From assembly GCA_033557685.1 (NCBI GenBank), contig JAWQRN010000306.1:1-31710 (forward strand): a DNA stretch of 31,710 nucleotides, given 5' to 3'. This DNA is from Sperchopsis tessellata (Eukaryota > Arthropoda > Insecta > Coleoptera > Hydrophilidae). Position numbers and translations under genes: made by a program. Below, one piece after another: positions 11,230-21,482 of this stretch (positions are counted from its first letter, which is position 1; every line of letters begins with the position of its first letter). The notes beneath the pieces are model-generated. The model was not told the DNA's origin. It worked only from the letters and a program-made list of their open reading frames with translations, and did not search any database.

Positions 11230-12340
11230 AAAACAAAAAATGGCTACGAGTTAGTGTTATCTTCCCCTTGTGGTGGACATTTTCCGCGGGAGAGTACTTG
11301 GATGCATAACTCTCCCACTCTCGCACACGTGTTGCTCGTCCTTTGACGATTTTCTAACAAGAGTGACACGGAACTAAGATGATTTGAGCCACTTTCCATT
11401 GCGATGAAAAATATACCAGTATTATAACTCCATTATTATGGCAATTTGCAAGGTAGCCCTTTCCCGAAGTTCTCCCAGTGGTTTGGCAGTTAGCTGCTCG
11501 TACTCTTGGCCTTTCTTTGGAAGGAGGTTACGGAGTAAATGCATAACTTTGGATTCTTTTGTTTGTTTGATTGGCAGAGAGAGTTGATGAGAGCATCAAG
11601 GTACTGATGTATTTCTGCGTCCTCTTGATCAGGGGTTCCTGGAAATGGCTGTAACACATTTGCAAGATGTTCACCGAACGTGTTTGCTTTTTTTCTAATT
11701 AGTTTTTGTCCAGGTATCGTTGTTTTTCCTTATTGGTGGTATTGCTATTTTTAGTTGGTTTAACCCTGTTGTCGCTATCCACATAGGATATTCAGTTGTT
11801 TCTGTAAGTGTAAGTTTCTCTAGGTATCTTTTGATACCATCGTTTTTCTGTGAGTTGATTAATATTTTTAAATTCCTCCTTGCGCGATTTAAGTTTTATT
11901 TATTGGTTAGTGTACTGTTATTTTACCAGATTCTTCTGAGTTTCCTCTCAAAATTTTTTGTTTAAATCGTTCGGGACATGCTTTATCTTCATTTTTATTT
12001 CTAGGAGTTGATTTCCAGGCTGATTTTTAGGTATTTTATAGCTTCATTTAGATCTGAATCTGTTTTCATTGACAGCTTTATGTTTAGTTCTGCGTTGATT
12101 ACTTCTCTAAATTGATGTCAGTTCATTTTGCGGTTTTATAGAGATGGTGGTTTTGCAATTTCTACCAAGTCAATAGATATGGCTACGCACAAGCTATCAG
12201 AGACAGCCAATTATGGGGCACCAGCAATCGTGCGTAATATCAATGAATTTGTTACCTACCGCAATAAAGGTGTATACTTTCAGAGCCTCATACAATACAA
12301 TTATTTCGTTAACGAAAGAGCTTGGGCACGATAAGAAAAT
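11230..12340 (-). pseudogene. Jockey-type LINE fragment: endonuclease end and RT start
   Basis: Minus-strand relic of a non-LTR polyprotein. From high to low coordinates: IAKPPSL*NRKMN*HQFREV continuing into INAELNIKLSMKTDSDLNEA (about 12165-12040), the end of the APE-type endonuclease and the linker; YLEKLTLTETTEYPMW (about 11830-11780); PFPGTPDQEDAEIHQYLDAL in the frame at about 11650-11590; then, across frameshifts, LLPKKGQEYEQLTAKPLGEL (about 11530-11465), matching the 'kKaPGyD.iT...L+eLP' box of Jockey RTs, and YFSSQWKVAQIILVP (about 11425-11380), matching 'yFP..WK.A.iimipKPgK'. The catalytic FADD box is missing, as it would lie beyond the recognisable end. An antisense ORF at 12128-12334 (+) overlaps the endonuclease part and is treated as a shadow. 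Confidence 0.7.
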
Positions 12341-12639
12341 ATTTATATAAGTAACCAATTCTATTCAAGTAGTACTTTTGCAGCTGCACCGACTTTTCAA
12401 GTCCCTATTTGAAGATACCGAATGAATTAGATTTTATCCTACAAACCGAAATTTGTTAGTCCAGAAAAGGTAAAGTTCCTACAATATATGCGAGCTCGGT
12501 TAAAGGAATAAAACAATTATTTAACGTCAAAAATTAATTTCGATCATCTTTGTATACCTTGATGGTAGGTTTAATATAAATTATTTTTCTTGTCAAACTC
12601 CTCTAAGGCCATAAGAACTCGAGCTAGAAATATTTATTT

Positions 12640-13835
12640 TTTTAAATACAATCCTTTGTAACAGATGAAGACTTAGGCCCTCAAAATATTTCACAAAATT
12701 TTACTTTTTCCGTTCATTGCCTAAAAAAATTCTTTGGTTTTCTATTACTCACAGGATATCATAATCTGACCTAGGAACAAATACATTGGTGTGAAGATAA
12801 AGATCTATCAGTTGATGCTGTAAGAAAATATATCGCACGAAATTGATACCTAGAGATAAAAAGAAATTTGCATTACAATAATAACGCTAATTTAGGGAAT
12901 AACCAACCAAATAAAAGTTTCAAGTTTCAGTTATAGAAAAGCTAAATTCTAAGTTTTTAAAATTTGGAGTTGCTTTAAAAAAAAAATTTAGTATTGACGA
13001 AAAAATGGTTCGTTACTATAGATATTATTATAAAAAGAAACGACTAATTAGGGGAAAACCTATATGCTTTGTATTCAAGCAGTGGGTAATGTGTCGTTCC
13101 CAGACTGGATATTGCTTTCAAATAGAATTATACAAAGGACAGAAAGATGAAGATAAATCTTCAGCTAATCTGTTTATTTTTTAAATACTTCCGTTATAAA
13201 AAAATCCTATACCATTAATTTTGATTAATTTATTACTAATTTTAATCTAATGAAAGCACCAAAATACAAAAATATTACAGCCGCTGGAACTGTTCGTCGT
13301 AACCGAAAGTAAAGCCGTGGAGTATTAGGTTACAGATTTGATGTAGGAAATGATATATTTGTCATGATATGAAAAGAAAATAACTACGTAAAATTGTTAT
13401 CCAATCACGAAGGATTACAACTGTTAACAAAAATAAGTAGATGGTCCAAGGCGGAGTAGAATCAAATATAAATATCACGGTTGTATTGATTATCCCAATA
13501 CAATAAAACATGGATGGTGTTGACAAAGTGGATTGGTACATACACAAATATAGAGTCGAAATACGTGGTTAGAAATGGTAAATTTAAATTTTTACCATCC
13601 TTCTAGATATGGCTGTGGTTAATGATCTAGATTTTAGAAGAAGTATTGCTAGACCTTGATTGCAAAAAAAAGCTCATCGTTCAATTCCCGAAAATCTAAG
13701 AAAAGATCCTAAGGGACATTTCTAAGAGAGCGCCGAAGAAAGTAAACAAAGGAAATGTAGAGATTGTAAAAAAATGCATCGAAACAGTGTAGAAAATGTA
13801 ATGTTGGCTTACATCTGCATTGTATTATTAATAAC
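12640..13835 (+). pseudogene. piggyBac transposase relic, second lineage (PGBD2/3-like)
   Basis: Another DDD transposase, of a different piggyBac branch from the one at 6.8 kb. In order: FFGFLLLTGYHNLT and IHWCEDKDLSVDAVRKYIAR (about 12730-12845); FSIDEKMVRYY with the first catalytic Asp, then RLIRGKPICFVFKQWVMC and QTGYCFQIELYKGQKDED (about 12988-13160); TAAGTVRRNRK (about 13278-13310); NYVKLLSNHEGLQLLTKISR (about 13383-13440); MDGVDKVDWYIHKYRVEIRG (about 13510-13569), where the family has MGGVD and the third catalytic Asp is kept; LLDMAVVNDLDFRRS; and a Cys-rich C-terminus QRKCRDCKKM, then CRKCNVGLHLHC (about 13750-13826). The second catalytic Asp region is lost. Stops and frameshifts are frequent. 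A TTAA with a CCG-type reverse end at 14054-14057 could be the 3' terminus. Confidence 0.8.
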
Positions 13836-14037
13836 ATTATTGTATTTTGTTTTCATTCTCGGTACAATTAAAATTAACAAAATTGATAAAATTGTGTTTG
13901 CTTATAATACTATACATGCCACATCCCCTGTTGTTTCTGTTTCTTTCAACTGATTTTTATTTATTAAGGCAAAATTGTTAACATAATTAGTTTTTACCTT
14001 ATAAATAAGATATAATTCCAAAAATAATCATTACAAA

Positions 14038-14057
14038 CCAATGCAGCTAACGGTTAA
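14038..14057 (+). repeat. Candidate 3' piggyBac end at TTAA
   Basis: The sequence ccaatgcagctaacggTTAA read inward from the right gives TTAACCGTTAGC, the kind of start seen in piggyBac-like ends. It lies about 220 bp after the transposase relic. No matching left end was identified, so this is a weak call. Confidence 0.3.
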
Positions 14058-14280
14058 GAAAAAAAAAACGATTAAATTGAAGTAATAGATTTTAGCAATA
14101 ACATAGTAGTATTCACATTGTGTATTTAAAACTGAAATGCGCTTCCCTCGCTTTTTGTTACATAACTAGTAAAATGATAAAATGTGATGGAAATGAGGAG
14201 AATGAATGGTTGCATAAAATATTTAGCGCATGGATGGTTCGATCATCCAGCTTTTCGGAGGAATGCTAATTTATGTCCAT

Positions 14281-14454
14281 CGTATAAAATATTAAAACCA
14301 TTCACTTGTATTTCCATTTAGACTTATATACATTATGTTTCGAAAATCAATACTCTGAATTGTTTACACAAAGCTCTCTTGGACACCTACGGTTTTGAAA
14401 CGTTCCAAAGTAATGCCACATTCATACAAAGATAGTTTGCGTATGTCACTGTGC
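14281..14454 (+). pseudogene. Penelope-like fragment before GIY-YIG, inverted copy
   Basis: This stretch is homologous to the minus strand of 16423-16595. Both contain tttccattta, then ATGTTTCGAAAATCAATA/C, and then code for KRSK(I/V)(I/M)P.SYK, the connector that leads into the GIY-YIG domain. The nuclease itself is not recognisable after about 14454. The piece lies in opposite orientation to the RT immediately to its right. It is therefore either the end of a separate Penelope copy or an inverted terminal segment of the same one. Confidence 0.7.
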
Positions 14455-14599
14455 ATACTATACTTTCTTTTCTTACTTCCATATATATATTTTGCTACCA
14501 CTTGAAGCAAACTAAAAAAGTGATCAATACATTATCAGTCAGGTAGTAAGAGCATTTTTCAGGTGGAAACACAATATGTACATGGAAGAAAGCCCACTG

Positions 14600-15900
14600 C
14601 GTATACCGTTGAACTACAGAAACCATATATGAATGCAGTATGCAGACAACAGCGCATCGGTCACTGTACGCATATCCTGAGAAACTAGAGTTGTGTCATA
14701 CAACTCGAAAGCTTGCTGTACGAGAGAATTATTCACATACATTTTCTGGCAGTGATGATGATATGAAAATGCATTCAAGTACCTATTGATATGGGTGAGC
14801 TTACGATAAAAAGACTGAAAAAGTGTACCATCTGATCTACGTTTTAACAATTCATCTAAGAAAGAAAGGTGGATTGCTGATTTAATCTCCATCTTAAAAC
14901 GAATATTAGGGTATTGGGAGTTTATGTGATCTCAGAAGACATTCAGTGCCTCTCGTCCAAATGACCATATAACAAACGTGTCATCCACGTAACAGAACAA
15001 GTATTTTGACTTCATATTAGACGACGATAATGCCAGTTATAATGCCCCATAAAAATATTGGCAACAATAGGGGACAACGGGAAACCCATAGCAGCTCCAG
15101 ATGTTTACTCGTAGAAATGGTTCCTAAATCAAAAATAAGTGGACCTCAGACAAACCTCTGTCAGCACGGCGATATCTTGAGATGAATCATCTCCCTATAA
15201 TAGATCGCTAACAGGTGAACAGGGGCTCGACATCGAAGCTGACCATTAAGACTGTGGGAGCCAGTCATATACTAGAAATATGTTCTAGAATCAGGGAAAT
15301 ATTTCGTATGTAGGATTTGGATCGTCCTATGAATATGCTAAGTAACGGGGTGAGAAATCTGCTCAATTTATATGTGGGAGATCCTACTGCACTGACGATC
15401 GGTCGGATAGGCATTAAAGGTTTATATACTTTGTATAGACCATATAAATGAGAGAATGATCTTCTTCTACACTTGTGGATCAATGGTAGATCTTTCGATG
15501 ACAATTTCTCTTTTTTTGATGTAGGTTTGGACGTTTGTATGTGGTATCATACGTCTAACGATTCATTACTATAACTATAGAGTTGTCCGTATTCGCCGAC
15601 AAGATGAAAATCGACTTATTAGTTTTGAGTTCTCTGAGGGCATTTAACTTATCTTTATTCAAATTGGAACGGAGCGGACTCTTCAGGTGTTGAATTGATC
15701 AATTGAGTGAAATTTTTAGAGCTCGGATTCGCAGATGTCCAGTTCACGACAAGATAACCTATATATTTCTTTCACCACCGAAATATCAAATTTGCGGATA
15801 ATTTTTTGAACAGAATGGGTTTTAATATGAGGACTCAATTATAAACCTTTGGGAACAATGTTATTGTCCCTACATCGCTAAGATATGCAAGCGAAGAGAA
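14600..15900 (-). pseudogene. Penelope-like reverse transcriptase relic
   Basis: RT of a Penelope-like retroelement, minus strand. From the N-terminal side: SVQKIIRKFDISVVKEIYRL (about 15810-15750), then ALRELKTNKSIFILSANTD (the family has ADKGN; about 15645-15590); HLYGLYKVYKPLMPIRPIV, then SAVGSPTYKLSRFLTPLL (open piece 15265-15504), the fingers motif with LPKIHK changed to LYKVYK; GAAMGFPLSPIVANIFM (about 15098-15048); CYVDDTFVIWSFGREALN with the catalytic YVDD codons intact at 14980-14991; and the thumb LSFLDELLKRRSDGT, FYRKLTHINRYLNAFSYHHH in the open piece 14614-14892. An in-frame TGA (complement of 14932-14934) separates YVDD from the thumb, and other breaks exist. The usual C-terminal nuclease does not follow on this strand; instead the inverted fragment at 14281-14454 is next. 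Confidence 0.9.
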
Positions 15901-16019
15901 TAACCTTTTTCGTTTCTGACAATGATTGCCAAACAACCTAGAATATTTACCTGTTTCCTCCCTATACAGGATACGTATTAAATATAATAGACTTATACGG
16001 TTATTACCTATATGAATGT

Positions 16020-16080
16020 CGCTTCCGAATGGCTCTCATAAGTGTCGCGATTTCGTCCACCGTCGCATGGCTCATTTTCA
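16020..16080 (-). ncRNA. Hammerhead-like motif of a Penelope element
   Basis: On the minus strand, UGAAAAUGAGCCA...UGGACGAAAUCGCGACACUU resembles the hammerhead layout: CUGANGA core, stem II (CCA/UGG here), then GAAA and a third stem. The first core half is degraded. The GUGGACGAAA..CG.CACUU half recurs at the right window edge (31681-31710). Hammerhead motifs in the terminal repeats of Penelope-like elements are established knowledge. This copy is probably inactive. Confidence 0.4.
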
Positions 16081-16096
16081 AAGCGAGTGATTTAAT

Positions 16097-16595
16097 TCAA
16101 TGTAGTGATCCAGACTCAACCGAATCATACTTATATAGGCAAGAACTGATGTGAGGGATGTATACTATAGCGGGGCCGTTCAGAAGTAGAGAAACGAGAC
16201 TGGGGGTCCTTCTAACAACGTGTAGTTGAAAAACATCATCCCTACTGATACTCAACGGCTTCTCGAAATTTTCTGGGAAAATAAAATGCTTCAGAGCTAA
16301 GACTTTAACATATTGGAACATACTGGTGTGACCTATTTCATGACGATGTTCAGCCACGGCTGACTGAATTATATGACCAAGACAGGTGCAGCGTTCGTGC
16401 TCCTTTAAACGAGTACCACAAGAACAAGGGACCTGACAAACCCTATGTTTATATGAAGAGGGAATTATTTTGGAACGCTTTAAGAAAGTACGTATCCCAG
16501 AGAGTTTAGTGAAAACAATTGAAACGATTGATTTTCGAAACATTGTGCATATAAATGTAAATGGAAATATATGTAAACAGTTTGAATATTTTAGA
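16097..16595 (-). pseudogene. Penelope-like GIY-YIG domain lacking the YIG segment
   Basis: An open frame of 148 codons (16097-16543, minus) begins MFRKSIVSIVFTKLSG, continues through LKRSKIIPSSYKHRV to CQVPCSCG, and then joins directly to TRLKEHERCTCLGHIIQSAV followed by AEHRHEIGH. In Penelope-like nucleases PCSCG is followed by about a dozen residues carrying Y-I-G and a GR-type turn before TR(L/Y)KEH. Here that segment is missing, so the copy cannot have a normal active site although the frame stays open. The rest fits the family C-terminus (KVLALK...). The first Cys/His features and EH are kept. It lies upstream, on the same strand, of the RT at 14.6-15.9 kb, as in a head-to-tail arrangement of a truncated copy and a following copy. 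Confidence 0.85.
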
Positions 16596-16689
16596 CTAGT
16601 TAAGACAAGTGATTGTTTATTGTTTGCTAAATATTAAGTTATTGTTGAGCTATAAATGGCATTAATTAAAATGTATCAAGTAATAAAAA

Positions 16690-16945
16690 TAATGAACTTG
16701 AGAGCGAGGTAGTGGAAGCTGTATGCGCAATAAGATTAAAAGATACAGTGTTAGAATTAGTTGATACATTTTCGTATGTGGATATAATTTTATCCTGAGA
16801 TAAAATAATTAGAAAGAAGATTGAGAAATGGGTGAATACTGATCGAAATGAAAGTCTAATGGGTTACTGTATACCATGCTTTTATGTATGGAAACAAGTA
16901 AACGGCCAATGCAAAAAATATGACAAAGGAGAAAGGTAAGAAGTG
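16690..16945 (+). pseudogene. LINE RT thumb fragment
   Basis: The plus strand reads AIRLKDTVLELVDTFSYVD, IILS*DKIIRKKIEKWV, then PCFYVWKQVNGQCKKY. This matches the post-catalytic part of LINE reverse transcriptases: 'i.l....LE.VD.F.YLGs.ls.d......I..RI......l..v.w....s...K...y'. YLG is YVD here and one stop interrupts. About 80 codons remain. The clade is not determined. Confidence 0.5.
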
Positions 16946-18095
16946 TATTTGTGTAAATATATCTATTAATAAAGCATAACTTTTACGTTATATTTTGTGT
17001 TGAGACATCGACCGAGTTTGCTAGCACATGACTCTTTCAATAAAATATTGACATTTGAACTGAGTCACGTTGACTCGACCTATTTGAAAAACAGATTTAA
17101 TCCGATACTTACCCCGGTTGAAATGGTGCTTATATCATATTTATATCATATTTTAAAATCAGGTGAACTTTTACCAAACTAGTCCCATAATGTACATATT
17201 TTTAGAAATAAGTCATGATTTGATAGGGTTAACAACTCAGTGATGTAAAATGAATGTACAGTGGGAAAATATTGACTTTGGTCGCATAAAGAAGGCAGCC
17301 TAGCGCAATTTTCGGCACATTAATAAAATGTATAAGCTAAATAATTGCAACGTAGATATACAAGTGATAGTTTTAGTCCCACAAAAAATAGAAATATAGT
17401 ACTGTAAAAATTCCAACAAGGAAATAGGGCGTGTATGACAAGGGGTACAAGTTTGTAAGCGGATAGAGATGGTTACAAGGATGTGGGAAATTGGAGATGT
17501 CTTGCTGTCAGCACACCCTTCAAGAGATACATAATGGAAGTAGTTACAATTCTAGCGATGAAAAACCTTGACAATGGACTGACATTTGTGGAATGGAGTT
17601 TGTCGAGGACACCAAATTAAAGAGATATACTCATCGAAAACAGCCTATTTATATTTATGTATTAAAAATTTGTTATGATTGCGTCCCAATCTAAACTTCA
17701 CAAATGCTACATGAAAATATTAACATGTGTTTGCATATGAGTATTTGATGGTTTTTATATTTATTTACGTGCAGCGTAAAGCTTCCAAGACCCCAATCAT
17801 TATTTAATTTAAAATCAAGAACGTATGATGCGAATATAGAGAAGTATGTACGGGATTTTGCTCTCTCAATATATATTTATTTTTAGCGGAACGTAGTGAA
17901 CCATGGAGGCATTTTTAAATAACTAAAATTGAAACGGCAGATATAGCGGTTTCTTCTTAATACAGAATATATATTTTTTGGATCGGGTATGTGTGTGTTT
18001 ATTACATGATATGTACACAAGTTTTTTATATATTAAATTTACCTAAGACGTTTTTTGTTTTTTATAAACATTATTACAAACATATTTAATAACAT
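16946..18095. other. No gene recognised
   Basis: AT-rich DNA. The small ORF 16997-17182 (+) has no motif. The somewhat GC-richer part at 17400-17640 shows no coding pattern I could read on either strand. Confidence 0.4.
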
Positions 18096-18103
18096 TAAAT
18101 AAT

Positions 18104-18150
18104 TAGGAGCGACTGGTTCCGGAGCGTAAATACTCCATCTTCAGGCTCTA
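18104..18150 (-). ncRNA. Hammerhead-ribozyme-like motif at the Penelope 3' end
   Basis: Minus strand: CCUGAAGAUG (complement of 18136-18145), then a hairpin GGAG...CUCC (18133-18136 with 18121-18124; one extra U-G pair outside), then GGAACC (GAAC at 18116-18119) and AGUCGCUCC. This matches the layout CUGANGA - stem II - GAAA - stem III, with the third A of GAAA changed to C. It lies downstream of the Penelope RT on the same strand. Penelope-like elements are known to carry hammerhead motifs in their terminal repeats. Activity is doubtful given the GAAC. Confidence 0.5.
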
Positions 18151-18576
18151 CAAAGATGAAAAACACAGATAAAATATACAGAAAGCAAGACTTGTCAAAT
18201 GTAAACATACCTGTGATTGTCAATTGCAACCAAACGTACACGTAAAAATGGAACGACAGTTGACTCCACATTTAGAAAAAAAGGACCTAGACAAGTTACT
18301 GAGGGTAATAACGATATTTTACTCTTAAAAAGACGAGGTAGAGAAGAAATTTCATTAAATAATGGGGTGGGTATTTAGCAACAGGGAGTTTGAGTGGAGA
18401 TGGGATTACGCAAAAATTCGATGATTATTTTTCATCATTGCTATGTATCTGACAAATAATTCTTAGTTCGCAAATACAGCTTTCGAAAGGCAAAGGTATA
18501 AAGAAATACATGTGGAAAAGAGAGGTAAAAAGAGCTAATTTATGAGTAGAGGAGTAGCGCTTACAATGATCTTACG

Positions 18577-19790
18577 TTAAATATCAAACATAAAATAATT
18601 CGGATTCCCTTTATGTAAAAAGAGGTCCAGATAATTAAACAAAATGTCCTTTTCCAAAGTAAACGTAATATCAATTTGAAGAGTGTTGAATACTTGAAGA
18701 AACTCAGACATTGTTTGGCCGTTCCCAGATATCAAAGAGAATATGCCATCCACGTATCTGCACCAAAATTTGATGGACAGCACATATTCAAGATCTTTAA
18801 GAAACAGAAGTCTCTTGAAATGATCCATATGGTAAGGGCTAAGATTACATCCCACCGCTAAACCCAAAGGCGGAATAAAAATTTTATGATAAAAAGCAAA
18901 GAAAGTCGACTTCAGCACAACCTCCAAAAAGTCAGCCAAAAAGGTAGCATCTACATCCAAAACAACTGAATCATGCACGAGAGCTATACAATCACAATCA
19001 GGGATAGAAGTGAAAAATTTAGAAACTGTAAAATAAACCATAAGAAAATAATTATCAGGAAAATCTGAAGTAATTTTTCAGACCATACCTAGATGCAAAA
19101 TTTAGAACAGACTTGAGTTTTCTATCAAAATATATGGTTAATTTGTGAACGAGGGATCCCATTGGATATCACAGGAATAATACCTCTCTTCATGGATCTT
19201 AGGTAAATCGTTGAGCCTAGGATTAAAAGGGTTCATATGAAGAATATCTGATTGTTTAAAATGAGAATTACTATAATCAGTATTTTAAATGAATTTCTAA
19301 AGTATAAGAAAAGCAGTTATAAAGCTCATATTAGAAACCAAGAAAATAGTATCAAAAAGAAAACCATCAGCATTACTTACCTAATCCGACCTGGATATAA
19401 CAACCAAGCAAAAATCTTATTCAGCCCTGGAAATAATGAGTAACTTATCAAAAATCTCTTTTCTTATGGAAGAAATAATTGTATCCGTGTCAAGAAACTG
19501 GAAACTCAGAGAACTTAATGAAACCTGCAGCATTTCCCCTAATAAGATCAGCACACTCAAACTTCTATCTCGGGAGAGCAAACTCGATATCAATGACTAT
19601 CTGCTTTGTGGCAGAAACACGTATGAGGGCTGTAATTTAAGAACAAAATCTAGGAAATGCATTTCATCAATGAAAAAAAAAACACAATTATATTATTCTT
19701 CACTAGAAAAGATTCTTTGAAGACAAAATCAACGTCATATTGAATCTACTAAAATCCTGCTAGAAATCATCAGAAAAAAAACAAGTCAGT
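18577..19790 (-). pseudogene. Penelope-like reverse transcriptase relic, second lineage
   Basis: Minus strand. The best part is a 154-codon open frame (18577-19041): MVYFTVSKFFTSIPDCDCI (RT motif A region; the usual SFDV Asp is replaced), FFAFYHKIFIPPLGLAVGCN with LSPYHMDH (motif B), FWCRYVDGIFSLISGNGQTM (motif C, YVDD changed to YVDG), and FNTLQIDITFTLEKD with FNYLDLFLHKG (thumb). Further 5' and broken: NPFNPRLNDLPKIHEE and IIPVISNGIP (about 19230-19140), the fingers box, and SATKQIVIDIEFALPR with KFECADLIRGNAAG (about 19620-19530), the N-terminal region. Motifs differ clearly from the RT at 15 kb. Both Asp losses make this copy catalytically dead. Plus-strand ORFs at 19252-19720 and 18676-18861 are shadows. 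Confidence 0.85.
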
Positions 19791-20644
19791 TTAAATTTGG
19801 GAGAATGAATAGGAGAAAGATAAGGGGAGGTCAAACCCGGTGAAACCAACACTCTGGGTGCTAACAATGAGTTTTCTATAGTCGATAAAGATTACTTTTT
19901 CATGGTGTTCTGAACTGAATCAGCTACATATAAAACATTTCAACCTTCCACTAGACAGAAAATATTATTCTTAACACAAATAAGACGATTAATAAACATC
20001 TGTCAGCAAAAAAGAAGAATTTAGATTACTTATTCAGTCGGTGGCACGGAGACAGTAATTTTAAAAATACTCTTAAATAAGATAATTGTAAGCAACGGCA
20101 ACAAATAAAAGACATCTGGAAGCAGTCCCCCCCTCTCGGGCAAAAAGTAACACAGTCAGATCAAACATAACTCAAAAATAGCGAATTTTCTTTTAATGCC
20201 ATTATAAACATATTTTAAACAATAAAAAATAAAATAGCGACCAAAAAGACACGTAATTTATCCATTAATATGTAAATCAAATTCCAGACAAACTTGGTGT
20301 GAAAGGAAAATCTGGAAAATTTGAGCAAATAATTGTATTTGATCTAATTTTTCTGAAGCAATGTAGTATGTATCTAACCATTATCCTGAAAGCATCTCAT
20401 TGTCAATAAATTATTAAGCAATTGATTTTTCACCTTCCAAGTTACTACAAAAGTAAATCCAACAGCATATCATGATGAATAATTCGGCTACATAATGCAG
20501 TTGCATCTTCTGCATAGGTATAAACGTTGCTTTTAATCTTTGGTTTGAGCAATTGGGAATGCTTCAAGTAGGTTCAGGTTGATGTATCACTTTATTCCAT
20601 TAAATATAAGAACTAAATCATAAATATTTAAAAAAATTCGTTTT
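19791..20644. other. No gene recognised
   Basis: The part next to 19790 may hold the degraded 5' region of the Penelope element. The rest is AT-rich and unassignable. Confidence 0.35.
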
Positions 20645-20946
20645 AAACAGCAGCAGCTATGCGACTCCGAGATAGCTCGAGTTCGATTCCCTGTCCAGGA
20701 GAATTTTCTTACAGTAAAATCTCAGGGGTTTGGAATCAATTCGCTAAAAATAGTAAAGTTATTAATACTAATATTAAAAAATGTTTAGCAATGGTTAAAT
20801 ATATATGTATGTTGTATTAGGGATACAAAAACGAAAACATATGATTAGCAGTGGTTAATAATATGTATGTATTTTATAAAAATAAATAGAGCTAGATTAA
20901 AAGACTTATGTCAAGGCCAAACAAACTTAAAAAAACAGCAGCAGCT
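20645..20946 (+). mobile_element. Candidate SINE with 14-bp flanking duplication
   Basis: A B-box-type sequence (GAGTTCGATTCCC, about 20690-20702) lies just inside a perfect 14-bp direct repeat, aaacagcagcagct, at 20645-20658 and 20933-20946. The interval is 274 bp and ends in an A-rich run (cttaaaaa). A convincing A box is absent: only about 30 bp precede the B box, so the head is probably truncated. The body contains an imperfect 33-bp direct repeat (20784-20816 and 20844-20876). The CAG triplets inside the duplicate make chance similarity somewhat easier than for other sequences. Confidence 0.5.
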
Positions 20947-21482
20947 GTCCTTTTATTCACATTTAAAAAGTGGGTTTTATACAAAATGTTTTATACATAT
21001 TCACCCTGTTTTACTATTTACTCTTTTACAGTTGTGTAACGTGGCCAATTGCGCAACGCCCTCGAAGGAAAAAGTAATTTAAAATATAACTGTGAGATTT
21101 AATTGTGTTTTATTGTGAAGTTAACAACGTATTTCATCCTATATTCTAGGTTTAGTCATATGCAATGTATAAGAAATAAATTGTTGCTGCATCGGCGGAT
21201 TCTGCAAGCAGGTACACATGACACATATATACAGCTTATAAGGTAAATTTCGGCGGAATCACTTGATCGTGATTGTGGTATTACAAATTCTCGTAAATTG
21301 TTCTGATATTTGAAGAAGCTAAAATTTTGATAAATTATAATCAGCGAAATCGAAGTACAATAAGTTTTTCTGCAAGCTATATTGGCTGAGCCTGAGATCG
21401 CGAATGCACTAAGAAACGTACAGCTCCTCAAGGAAAGGGAACCATCTCAATATTCCATTGCCTCTTTCGTATTTAGTATATC
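20947..21482. other. No gene recognised
   Basis: No motif on either strand. The 91-codon frame at 21156-21431 (-) is Cys/Ser rich, but I could not match it to any family. Confidence 0.4.

Noticed and set aside
12128..12334. 68-codon plus-strand ORF with a protein-like composition
   Set aside because: It overlaps the Jockey-type endonuclease remnant on the minus strand, and I find no family motif in it. Probably a shadow.
19252..19720. Two consecutive plus-strand ORFs (63 and 94 codons)
   Set aside because: They lie antisense to the N-terminal part of the Penelope RT, where the minus strand shows family motifs.
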